Assembly (NCBI GenBank): GCA_018004935.1
Contig: JAGNBF010000021.1
Location: 18,715 to 82,714 of the forward strand
From: Chloroflexota bacterium
GTDB taxonomy: Bacteria > Chloroflexota > Anaerolineae > Promineifilales > Promineifilaceae
Direction: 5' to 3'
DNA: 64,000 nt
Each line of letters opens with the position of its first letter. Position 1 is the first letter of the stretch. The notes below the pieces were generated by a model. It did not search any database. It was not told the origin of the DNA and saw nothing but the letters and a program-made list of their open reading frames with translations. The translations under genes and the position numbers were made by a program. Positions 1-7,701 of the stretch are shown piece by piece.

Positions 1-37
1 CAAGGGTTGCCCGTACCCCACGAAATCCCGAAGACCC
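1..37 (+). repeat. Repeat A, partial copy cut by the window edge
   Basis: The window opens inside the right half of a dispersed repeat of about 110 bp that recurs at 13469, 15658 (reverse), 18617, 22683 and 44150. The shared end reads GGTTGCCCGTACCCCACGAA followed by a conserved tail ending in GAAGACCC. It is non-coding and lies directly against a repeat F hairpin. Confidence 0.75.
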
Positions 38-49
38 GGTTAAAACAGT

Positions 50-110
50 TAAAAGCCCAGTTTCTTTTTCTCGGGAAGCGACGGTTAAATCAGTCAGAAA
101 CCGGACTTTT
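50..110. repeat. Repeat F hairpin, copy 1
   Basis: Two 15-bp arms (50-64 and 96-110) form an imperfect inverted repeat of the type AAAAGCCCGGTTTCT / AGAAACCGGGCTTTT, with two mismatches in this copy. The same element, with a related spacer, occurs at 6728-6789 and 41545-41604. A T-run follows the right arm, so it could work as a bidirectional terminator, but its presence as a dispersed family suggests a small palindromic repeat. Confidence 0.65.
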
Positions 111-127
111 TGCAGTAGACCCACTTT

Positions 128-811
128 ATGAGAGTGATCAGGTATCTTCTCAATGTTGTGCAGGTGACAGATACTTGCCTTGATATGACAACAAACGAAC
201 CTACCCCGGCATGGCAAATAGAGCAACACTACCGGATTTTAAAACAGGAACCCACCGCCTTTGCTGAACTTTGTGAACTGGCATTGCCTCATCTCGTCAG
301 TTTTCTCCAGCGGCTTTTTTCTCTTTACGAACCCCATTTGTGTGAGCAGGTCGCTATTGACTGCCTGTTGCACTATCAGGCCACTCCCCAACAATACGAT
401 CCCACAAAATTAGCCCTTTGGCCCTTTTTACGGATGGCGGCTAAACGGGATATGCTTAATCTGCTTGATAAACAACAGCGTCATAATCAACATTTTGTGC
501 CCCTTGATGATTCCACTATCCAACAGCAGTTATTCGTAGAAGAGACTCTCCCAGAAAACTTTGCCCTTGATGAATGGTTGCAACAATATACCAGTCGTTC
601 ACGGCAGGAGATTATTGCGTTTCTGGAAGCGGAATTAACCGAACCGGATAAAGAAATTTTATTTTTGATGATGGAAGGGGTACGGGATAGCCAGCGTTAT
701 GCCGAAATAATGAATATCCTGCATCTGGACGCGGCCGCACAACAAAGTGAAGTAAAACGCGCCAAAGATCGCCTCGTCAAGAAATTGCGCCGGTTTGGTC
801 AACGACTGTAG
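128..811 (+). CDS. ECF-like RNA polymerase sigma factor
   Basis: Predicted to direct RNA polymerase to a small regulon. Seen: a central helix compatible with sigma region 2 (LWPFLRMAAKRDMLNLLDKQ, about residues 97-118) and a C-terminal segment compatible with region 4 (LTEPDKEILFLMMEGV then basic EVKRAKDRLVKKLRR). The length fits ECF-type sigma factors, but both regions are divergent. The frame opens at 128; an ATG at 185 (protein beginning MTTNEPTPAW) is an alternative because the first 19 residues look non-native and repeat F ends just upstream. Neither start has a clear ribosome site. The next gene is a FecR-type membrane protein, the usual partner of such sigma factors, which supports a cell-surface signalling pair. 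Confidence 0.6.
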   Translation: MRVIRYLLNVVQVTDTCLDMTTNEPTPAWQIEQHYRILKQEPTAFAELCELALPHLVSFLQRLFSLYEPHLCEQVAIDCLLHYQATPQQYDPTKLALWPFLRMAAKRDMLNLLDKQQRHNQHFVPLDDSTIQQQLFVEETLPENFALDEWLQQYTSRSRQEIIAFLEAELTEPDKEILFLMMEGVRDSQRYAEIMNILHLDAAAQQSEVKRAKDRLVKKLRRFGQRL

Positions 812-889
812 GGTATTGGCGGCCAGACATCCAGAAAATTGGCTGTCGAACTTTGGCACTGACATCGGAACAATAAGTGGATCGTAAAA

Positions 890-1015
890 GCGTTTTGAGG
901 CTTTTGGGGAATGCCGGGGATTAACACCCTGGAACATGTAGTTGCCTTCATCGGGGCAGACACAAGGCCAACCCCTACAGTACCAGGCACTCCACGAAAT
1001 CCCCAAGACCCAGTT
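890..1015 (+). repeat. Repeat A, diverged copy
   Basis: Between the sigma factor and the FecR gene a diverged repeat A copy can be seen: it shares the opening (TTTGGGGAATGCCGGGG) and the closing (CCACGAAATCCCCAAGACCC), while the centre is different. No gene is supported in 812-1119. Confidence 0.5.
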
Positions 1016-1119
1016 TTGACTTTACCAGATCAAACAGAGTTTCGCGACCGGGGACTTCCTCCCTAGACCCGCCTCATCAACGGGCAGGCCCAGCAGTAGT
1101 TTTAGCTCAGGAAGAGCAT

Positions 1120-2541
1120 ATGATGAACCACCTGATGATCAAAATGGCCCAACGGGCCAGCCGCGATAAGACCTTATTCGCCGCTCTGATAGAAGCCTCT
1201 AGCCAACGTCACAATAAAACATGGGAGCAAATTGCCCAGGAGTTAAATCTGGAGATGGAGCAACTGGTAAAATTAGCGCTTTGTAAACGTCCCCGCCCCT
1301 TGATGTTGGCACAGGATGTGATGCAAATTGTGACTTATGTGGGGATAAACAAAACGACTCTCAGCCAATTTATGCAACAAGCGGAAGGGAAACAATCCAC
1401 TCCGATTACTCAGGGAAAATGGACTATTTTCTCCAAAGGCAGGCAAATGATTATGCAACGTCGTACTTTGGCTATTGCAGTTGTCGCTTTGGTAATTGTT
1501 CTGATGAGTGCCTTTGCGCTGGCTCAACCAGTACGAATGGAGGCCACGCTTATCGTAACGGAAGGGCAAGCGGTTGTCATTCAGGGGGGCAGTCCATTGG
1601 CCGGGGAAACACAAAAAACGGTGTTCGCCAATGAGGTTATTACAGTGGGTACGGGTGATGAGATTGTGCTGGCCGCGGCCGCGGCCGCGCAGTTACGCCT
1701 CTATGATGGTAGTACAGTTGATCTCTTTGAAAATACCACCTTAGCTATAACCGAACTGCAAACCAGCCAGGACAGTTATCGTGTGCGGTTGAACCTGTTG
1801 GTGGGCAAAACCATCAGCCGTGTCGAACGCGTTTTGGGTCTGGGCGACGCCTTTGAAATTAAAACCCCATCCTCTACGGCATCGGTACGGGGTACCATCT
1901 TTACCGTAACCGTCCTCACACCAGAGAGCAGTTATTTTGCCTGTGCAGAAGGCACTGTTTATGTGGTCATGGGCACAGCATCGGCAGAGATAACGGCCGG
2001 AACGGAGTTAACGGCCACCCTCGGCCTGCCCTTACAGGTAATGCCCCAGACAGGGGCACAACCGGAATCTCGCCCCACTGCCGCCATCACTGTCCCACAG
2101 TTAGTCCCCACCAATACGGTGACTCCCACCAACACGGCCACCTATACACCTACCCCTACGGCTACCATCACCCCGCCCAACACGGCTACGGTCACCAGCA
2201 CCAGCACCGTTCCCAACACCGTCACCAGTACATCTACCAGCACCCCTACAGCCATACCAACCAGTTTACCCACAAGTACCCCTGGCCCAGGCAATAATGA
2301 TCCTCAAGTCACTATTTGTCATATCCCGATAGGGAACCCTGACAATGCCCAAACCATTACTGTATCGGCCAACGCAGTACCGGCACATCTTGAACATGGC
2401 GATACATTGGGGGCTTGTCCTGCGGGCAATGGCAATAACGGTAATTCCGGGGGCAACAATGGGGGCAATGGCAACGGTAACGGTAACGGCAATGGTAACG
2501 GTAACGGCAATGGTAATGGCAACGGGGGTGGAACGCCCTAA
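1120..2541 (+). CDS. FecR-domain membrane protein with Gly/Asn-rich tail
   Basis: Probable anti-sigma or surface-sensing partner of the upstream sigma factor. Domains in order: an N-terminal helical, HTH-like segment (residues about 1-60); one membrane helix (about 113-136, AIAVVALVIVLMSAFAL); a FecR-like domain (about 150-285, ending in STASVRGTIFTV); a Thr/Pro/Ser-rich stalk (about 310-385); a small module with VTICHIPIGN and AHLEHGDTLGAC (about 395-435), which I recognise from other secreted bacterial proteins but cannot assign a function; and a (Gly-Asn)n tail of about 35 residues coded by a microsatellite-like run (2440-2530). The topology puts the HTH-like part in the cytoplasm and FecR, stalk and tail outside. 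The upstream sequence AGGAAGAGCAT precedes the ATG. A run of Ala at about residue 186 comes from overlapping GCGGCCGC sites. Confidence 0.75.
   Translation: MMNHLMIKMAQRASRDKTLFAALIEASSQRHNKTWEQIAQELNLEMEQLVKLALCKRPRPLMLAQDVMQIVTYVGINKTTLSQFMQQAEGKQSTPITQGKWTIFSKGRQMIMQRRTLAIAVVALVIVLMSAFALAQPVRMEATLIVTEGQAVVIQGGSPLAGETQKTVFANEVITVGTGDEIVLAAAAAAQLRLYDGSTVDLFENTTLAITELQTSQDSYRVRLNLLVGKTISRVERVLGLGDAFEIKTPSSTASVRGTIFTVTVLTPESSYFACAEGTVYVVMGTASAEITAGTELTATLGLPLQVMPQTGAQPESRPTAAITVPQLVPTNTVTPTNTATYTPTPTATITPPNTATVTSTSTVPNTVTSTSTSTPTAIPTSLPTSTPGPGNNDPQVTICHIPIGNPDNAQTITVSANAVPAHLEHGDTLGACPAGNGNNGNSGGNNGGNGNGNGNGNGNGNGNGNGNGGGTP
2440..2530 (+). repeat. GGTAAC/GGCAAT hexamer run in the FecR gene
   Basis: Hexamer-like tandem repeats of GGNAAY code the (Gly-Asn)n tail of the FecR protein. 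Perfect neighbouring units suggest length variation by slippage. Confidence 0.8.
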
Positions 2542-2559
2542 AGAATGAGAATTAAATAA

Positions 2560-2822
2560 CTTGTTCGTTGACCGTGCCGCCCCCAGGGGCGGGGAACTTT
2601 TCTAAGGGGCATTTTTTGGGGCGAATGCCCCGAAAAATGCCCCATTGGAATCCCCCCCTTCCCTCGGGAATCGGCAGGGGGGATGGGGTCAATGAAGGCG
2701 TTACCCGATTAAAAATTTAATGAACAACTGGGAAGGGGAAGGGGGATAGGTCTTCAGTCCAAACCTACCAATCTGTTGCCGCTAACAAAATGTCACTTTA
2801 TGACCGTAGTAAGTATATATAT
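2560..2822 (-). repeat. Repeat B, copy 1 (reverse)
   Basis: Long intergenic repeat, about 260 bp in the full copies. Marks seen here: CCTACCAATCTGTTGCCGCT, then TGTCACTTTATGACCGT at the right end, a G-rich block, and a hairpin GGGGCATTTTTTGGGGCG...CCCCGAAAAATGCCCC at about 2602-2642. Full copies lie at 7178 and 29327; a shorter one lies at 15421. Confidence 0.7.
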
Positions 2823-2945
2823 TCATCGGCCAGACCCGCCCGGACGTAAAACGACCGGGCTATGGTTACAAAGGCCGCTGGCCTGGGGTTTTAGCCCGCA
2901 AAGCTCCGTAGGTTTAGCCCGGTGGTTTGACCACCGGGCGGGATA
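2823..2945. repeat. Repeat E, long copy
   Basis: Palindromic element with CGTAAAACGACCGGGCTATG and GGCCGCTGGCCTGGGG; related sequence lies at 44032-44140 and a shortened form at 38524-38556. The right part (GCCCGGTGGTTTGACCACCGGGC) is itself a strong hairpin next to the 3' end of the kinase gene and may end transcription on either strand. Confidence 0.6.
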
Positions 2946-2959
2946 ACTGAACGCTTACG

Positions 2960-5900
2960 TCAAGACCCGGTTTTTTTGTTGGGGGTAGGTAGTGGCCGTA
3001 TCACGAAGAGGGGAATGGGAGTAACAATCCCGCTGATGGTAACTGGTTCTATAGAGACAGCAAGAACGAGATCGGTAACTTTTTCCAGAGTGGTATTACC
3101 TACAACAATCTGACCAGGCGCGGCCGCGTTGACCAGATGCATCACCATATTAATCGCCTCACCCAGAGCAGTATAAACATAACGTGAGGCAGAACCCGTA
3201 TAACCAACAATTGCATGGCCGGTATAAAGGGCATAACCGAGATTGATTTGCCGATGAAGATGATCACCAGGTAAGGTCTGTTGATAAGTTTGTAATTCGG
3301 CGCGGATAGCGAAAGCGGTCTGCACCGCCCGGCGAGCATGATCGGGTTGGGGCAGTGGGGTGTTAAAAAGTACCAGAACCTGGTCGCTTCTCACGTCAAC
3401 GATGGTTCCATCATAATGAAACGCGGCCGCGACCACAAAATTACGCAACCGCTGAATTAGCCCCACCAACTCCTCCGTACCCAACTGTTCCGCCACTTGG
3501 GTATGCCCCTGCACCTGAACCAACAGTGCCGTCAGCAGTTGATCACGCCCTCCCAGAGCGATTTCCCCTTTTTGCACAGCGAGAATTGTGGCCGAGGCAA
3601 CCGCCGGGTTCACATGGGCCTCAAACAGTTGCCTCATCTCCCGGTGGCGTCGGGTCGCTAGAGAGAAGCGGTAGGCTGTAACCACACTAAAGCTCAAGGA
3701 AATGGTAAGTAGAGGGAAAAACAGAGAGAGCGCCAGGCCGGTAAAATCAAAAAGGATGGTAGCAAATAGAAAATAAACCACCCCTAGAGCACCGACACGG
3801 AGCAAACTCACCGTCGGCCGAACAGTCACTAAACCGGTCAGAACGGCCAGTGCCAGAATAATGAGAACATTCATCAGTGGCGATACCGGACGAATAAAAC
3901 GACGTGACCAGATGGTTTCAAGGGCATTGGCTAAAATTTCAATGCCATACATAGGGTGTCCCTTACTGACGGGGGTCAAATAACGATCTGGTTCGGCTGT
4001 GGCCGTGATACCGACTAAGACAATCTTATCCTGAAACAAATCAGTTGCGGCCGCGCCGTCCAACACATCCTGATAACTGACCATAGGGAAGGTATGATTA
4101 TCTGTCTGAGCGGGTGGCCCAGCATAATAAATACTCATAGCCCCTGAATATTCGACCGGTATCTGCCGCCCCAAAAAGGTTAACCAGCCATTTTCTGGTC
4201 TGGACAGAGAGGCATTGGCAGTGCCCAAATAAACCTGAAGCGCGGCCAAAACGATGCTGGGATAATGTTCACCGTGGGCCGTAATCAGGGTAGGCAAACG
4301 ACGTACATAACCATCTTGATCATGCAAGATATTAGTATGCCCCGCGGCCGCGGCCGCCTGTAACAAATCCGTTTGCGGCAAAATACGTTGCTCATAACGG
4401 ACTTCCCCCAACGCCTCAGAATAGGCATCTCCTACTCCCAGGATCGGTTGCACCACATTACCTGCCTGTTTCATCGCGGCCGCAAGGAGCGCATCTTCCC
4501 CTGTAGCCGTATCAAAAACAAAATCAAACACAATCACTTTGGCCCCCGCTTCCCTCAACCGATCCACCAATTCCGCATGGCGCGCCCGGGGCCAGCTATC
4601 CCAACGACCATAACGCGCCAGACTCTCATCATTCACTTCCACAATCGTAACAATACCACTGGGCGCATAAGATTCCAGGTAAATATCTTTTAGTTGGGCT
4701 TCCGGCTGAGAAAACAATCCCAAGAGAAAAAACAGGCTCAGAACAAAACCCACAGCCAACCCCATAAAAGCCCGTGGCCACGACAAACCATCTTTATCTT
4801 CCCGCAGTTGATCTTCCAGCCGTTTCCAAAACACTCGCCGCCGGATGGCTCCGGGCACAACCCCCGGTAATGTCCCCGCACTGGCCCGGATAGTTTGCAC
4901 AATATCCACAATGGTAGCTTCAGGGGTACTGGATTGCCCCTTCAAAATGGCCTGAACTGCCTCTTTACTACGAACCTGCCCGATAAGTTGCGCCGCCTGC
5001 ATGGCCTGAGAGCCAGGGGTTAAGGCCAACAAAGCCAATTTTTTGTCCGCTTCAACCGAAATACTCACCCCTTGCCACCGTTTAAAACGGGGGGCGAGTC
5101 GTTGCAAAAGTTTGAATGCCTGATTCCGCACATTCCAACTACGGGCATTGAGAGCCACATTAAGCCAATATTCCAACGTAGTAGGGGCAAATGTACCGGG
5201 AGGAAAGGCATCCTCCGGTTCATACAAGAGTTGCGTGAGTACCCGAATTGCGGCCCCATCCGTTTCCCAGGTTATCGTTTGTTCACAAATAGTCGCCTTG
5301 GGTTGAGGGGCATCAACCTGGTTCCACCAGGTGCTGATATTGTAATCATGGGTCAGTGCCCCACGTAGCATAAACTGGCACAAGGGGGCATCTAAAGTTA
5401 CCTGATACACAGGAGCCTGGGCATACACAGAATCCATCAGGGCAAAATGAGTGAGCGGAGCCGGAAACGCGGCCGCGTGCGGCCGCCATTGTGCCTGAAA
5501 TTGTTGCCAGAAATAACGGGCATCTTGAGACAAAAGTAACGCTTCATCCAGAGGGGAGGGCGTATCGTGGCGGGCAAAAACGGTAGCCTGTTTCTCCTGA
5601 GGTAGCGCCGCTAACAACAAAGCCAAAGCTTCAGTGACCGATTGCGGCCGCATTTCCCATTGATAAGCCGTCATTTGCCGCAAAACCGCCACCAGAGAAG
5701 CCGGTACCCCCGGGTTTATCTCACGGGGGTCAGGCAACTCTACATTCGCCTTAAATTGGCGTTCCGCCAGATAAACGGTGCCATCCCAGGGCAATTTGCC
5801 CGTCAACATCTCATAAATCAAAACACCCAGACTATAAATATCTGACTGAGGCATAATCGTTTGCAACGCATGTTGCTCAAATGGCGCATAAGCCCCAGTG

Positions 5901-6487
5901 CCTCGGCCCGTATGAAGAGGTGACGTTATCACCGCCAACCGCTTCGCCAGGCCAAAATCAGCCAGATAAACCCTTCTTTGACTATCGAGCAAGATATTGC
6001 TAGGCTTTAAATCCCGGTGCACTACCGATTGATCATGTAAATAGGCCAGGGCAGAGCTGATTTGAGCCGTCAGACGAAACACCTCATCCAGAGGAATTGG
6101 CCCTTTTGCCAACAGATCCGCCAACGATCCCAGGCAACAATAACGCATGACAAAATAATAAAATTCATCAGTATGACCAAACGTATAAAGCGGCAAAACA
6201 TGGGGATGGGCTAAACCAGTGAGAACCTGCACCTGTTGTGTAAACTCCTTAGACATCTGTTCCACATAATAGGCCGTCTCTCCCCGGTTATACATAAGCT
6301 TAATCGCCACCACCCGTTGGTGCCGACGCTCCCATGCCGACCATATCTCCGCCTCACCGCCTGCCCCAATTCGTTCCAACAGGGTGTAACCATCCAACTC
6401 ATAATCACGCTCCAGCTTGTCCCGTCTGGACGGAGACGTTGCGGCGCGGATGGATTTGTTTACCTTTGCGAGATCAATGGTGCTCAT
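2960..6487 (-). CDS. Ser/Thr protein kinase - CHASE2 - class III cyclase-like fusion
   Basis: A 1175-residue sensor protein. Domains: Hanks-type kinase (about residues 33-300) with IGAGGEAEIW loop, VVAIKLM lysine, HRDLKPSN loop and DFGLAKR; a helical linker (about 430-545); membrane helix (about 570-590); extracytoplasmic CHASE2 domain (about 600-860, VEVNDESLARYGRWDSWPR and FDFVFD); further membrane helices (about 865-945); C-terminal class III nucleotidyl cyclase homology (about 980-1165, ending with GYTGSASRYVYTALGEAIN). The kinase appears intact. The cyclase looks degenerate: the first metal Asp is replaced (VQVQGHT where DivgFt is usual), and the Arg after the conserved Asn is replaced (INMVMHL where VNxAxRL is usual), so it may act only as a sensor or partner domain. 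No upstream partner; the gene is transcribed away from repeat-rich DNA. Confidence 0.85.
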   Translation of the reverse strand: MSTIDLAKVNKSIRAATSPSRRDKLERDYELDGYTLLERIGAGGEAEIWSAWERRHQRVVAIKLMYNRGETAYYVEQMSKEFTQQVQVLTGLAHPHVLPLYTFGHTDEFYYFVMRYCCLGSLADLLAKGPIPLDEVFRLTAQISSALAYLHDQSVVHRDLKPSNILLDSQRRVYLADFGLAKRLAVITSPLHTGRGTGAYAPFEQHALQTIMPQSDIYSLGVLIYEMLTGKLPWDGTVYLAERQFKANVELPDPREINPGVPASLVAVLRQMTAYQWEMRPQSVTEALALLLAALPQEKQATVFARHDTPSPLDEALLLSQDARYFWQQFQAQWRPHAAAFPAPLTHFALMDSVYAQAPVYQVTLDAPLCQFMLRGALTHDYNISTWWNQVDAPQPKATICEQTITWETDGAAIRVLTQLLYEPEDAFPPGTFAPTTLEYWLNVALNARSWNVRNQAFKLLQRLAPRFKRWQGVSISVEADKKLALLALTPGSQAMQAAQLIGQVRSKEAVQAILKGQSSTPEATIVDIVQTIRASAGTLPGVVPGAIRRRVFWKRLEDQLREDKDGLSWPRAFMGLAVGFVLSLFFLLGLFSQPEAQLKDIYLESYAPSGIVTIVEVNDESLARYGRWDSWPRARHAELVDRLREAGAKVIVFDFVFDTATGEDALLAAAMKQAGNVVQPILGVGDAYSEALGEVRYEQRILPQTDLLQAAAAAGHTNILHDQDGYVRRLPTLITAHGEHYPSIVLAALQVYLGTANASLSRPENGWLTFLGRQIPVEYSGAMSIYYAGPPAQTDNHTFPMVSYQDVLDGAAATDLFQDKIVLVGITATAEPDRYLTPVSKGHPMYGIEILANALETIWSRRFIRPVSPLMNVLIILALAVLTGLVTVRPTVSLLRVGALGVVYFLFATILFDFTGLALSLFFPLLTISLSFSVVTAYRFSLATRRHREMRQLFEAHVNPAVASATILAVQKGEIALGGRDQLLTALLVQVQGHTQVAEQLGTEELVGLIQRLRNFVVAAAFHYDGTIVDVRSDQVLVLFNTPLPQPDHARRAVQTAFAIRAELQTYQQTLPGDHLHRQINLGYALYTGHAIVGYTGSASRYVYTALGEAINMVMHLVNAAAPGQIVVGNTTLEKVTDLVLAVSIEPVTISGIVTPIPLFVIRPLPTPNKKTGS

Positions 6488-6727
6488 ACGTGTTTTAATA
6501 ATACGCTTGATCCGGTAGTCAGAGGTTTGGCACCAACAACGTCACTGGTGCTCTTTGACAAAGAGCTTGTGATGAACCTGGCAGGTTTTCAGAAATCTGT
6601 CAGGTTTGTAAGCCCAACAACCTTACATAAACGTTCACTCCTCTGGTGAGAAAACCTTCTGAAGGTTTCGGGAAAGGTGTTGACCCGTGAAACAAACCTT
6701 GGGAAGAGTAAACAGTGAGTCTACTGC

Positions 6728-6789
6728 AAAAAGCCCGGTTTCTCATTAATCTAACTGCCACTTCCAGAGAGAAAGAAACCGGGCTTTTA
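6728..6789. repeat. Repeat F hairpin, copy 2 (perfect 15-bp arms)
   Basis: AAAAGCCCGGTTTCT (6728-6743 region) is followed about 30 bp later by AGAAACCGGGCTTTT (6774-6788). The T-rich edge on both sides gives a bidirectional terminator-like structure. A copy with the same arms occurs at 41545. Confidence 0.75.
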
Positions 6790-7177
6790 ACTGCTTTGGC
6801 CTTTTTTCAGTGGAGTCAACAGTTACTTCGTAACCAAGAAGTGTCTCTGCTCCCTTAGAAAATGTCTGATCATGCCCTTTGCCAGTATAAGAGGAAAATC
6901 ATTACCCGTAAATGAGTCTTTGCCGAATAGATGTACGGCAAATCTGTGGATGACCCGAGAGTCCCTATAACCGGTCTCCTGATTGTGCCACTCCCAGCGA
7001 TTTAATTCTCATTGGGGGACGGGGTTAGGGGAGGGCTTTCTGGCCATAAACCAACGGGGAAGTTCTTCATGGATAGTTCCCAACTGCAAGGAATTAGCCC
7101 ATAAGGTAGTTAAGGCCTCCGTCAACACGGCACGCTATAATTCTAAACATACCCATTCAGGTAAGCGTTCCGTCATA

Positions 7178-7445
7178 TATACTTACCACGGTCATAAAGT
7201 GACATTTTGTTAGCGGCAACAGATTGGTAGGTTTGGGCTGAAGACCCATCCCCCTTCGATCCCAGAAGGAAGGGGGGAAACCCAACGGCGCGGTTTGGCG
7301 AGCGGACGCTCGCCAAACCGTGCCGAAAATAGTTCCCCGCCCCTGGGGCGGGGTTAGGGGTGGGGGTGGCCTTGGATAAACCTAACACGACGATAAAGTG
7401 AGACGGCGACAGGGCGAAAAAATGTCAGATTATGCCCTTTGGAGG
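7178..7445 (+). repeat. Repeat B, copy 2
   Basis: Nearly complete copy: it opens with ACTTACCACGGTCATAAAGT, contains AGCGGCAACAGATTGGTAGG, a perfect hairpin GGTTTGGCGAGCG / CGCTCGCCAAACC, a G-rich block GGCGGGGTTAGGGGTGGGGG, and closes with GTCAGATTATGCCCTTTG. Short reading frames through it are not genes. Confidence 0.8.
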
Positions 7446-7701
7446 TATCAAACGCTTACTTCCAAACTAAAAGACTGGTACAGTTTTATGTAAGCGTTCA
7501 GTTACCCAGCCCCAGGGACGGGGAAACCCCTTCCTGCTGGGATCGCAGAGGGATGGGTCTTTCGTGATAATCATGCGATGCCTGTATTATTGCGAAAAAT
7601 CGTAACAACTAAGCCGTTGCCTGAGCTTGGAGATGGGTTCATTTTTGGGGTAGGCAATCGCCCTAAACTAAAAAGACCCACTGTGGGCAAAGAAGTCAAT
7701 C

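Larger units (their letters stand above)
6488..7701. other. 1.2 kb intergenic region made of repeats
   Basis: Divergent spacer between the kinase fusion (reverse) and the hybrid histidine kinase (forward). It holds a repeat F hairpin (6728-6789), a repeat G fragment (about 6977-7000), a full repeat B (7178-7445) and a partial repeat B (7501-7565). I see no supported gene in it. Promoters for both flanking genes must lie here but no consensus stands out. Confidence 0.6.

Noticed and set aside
7173..7388. ORFs within repeat B copies
   Set aside because: They appear in each copy only because of the repeat, with differing frames and ends; no evidence for translation.
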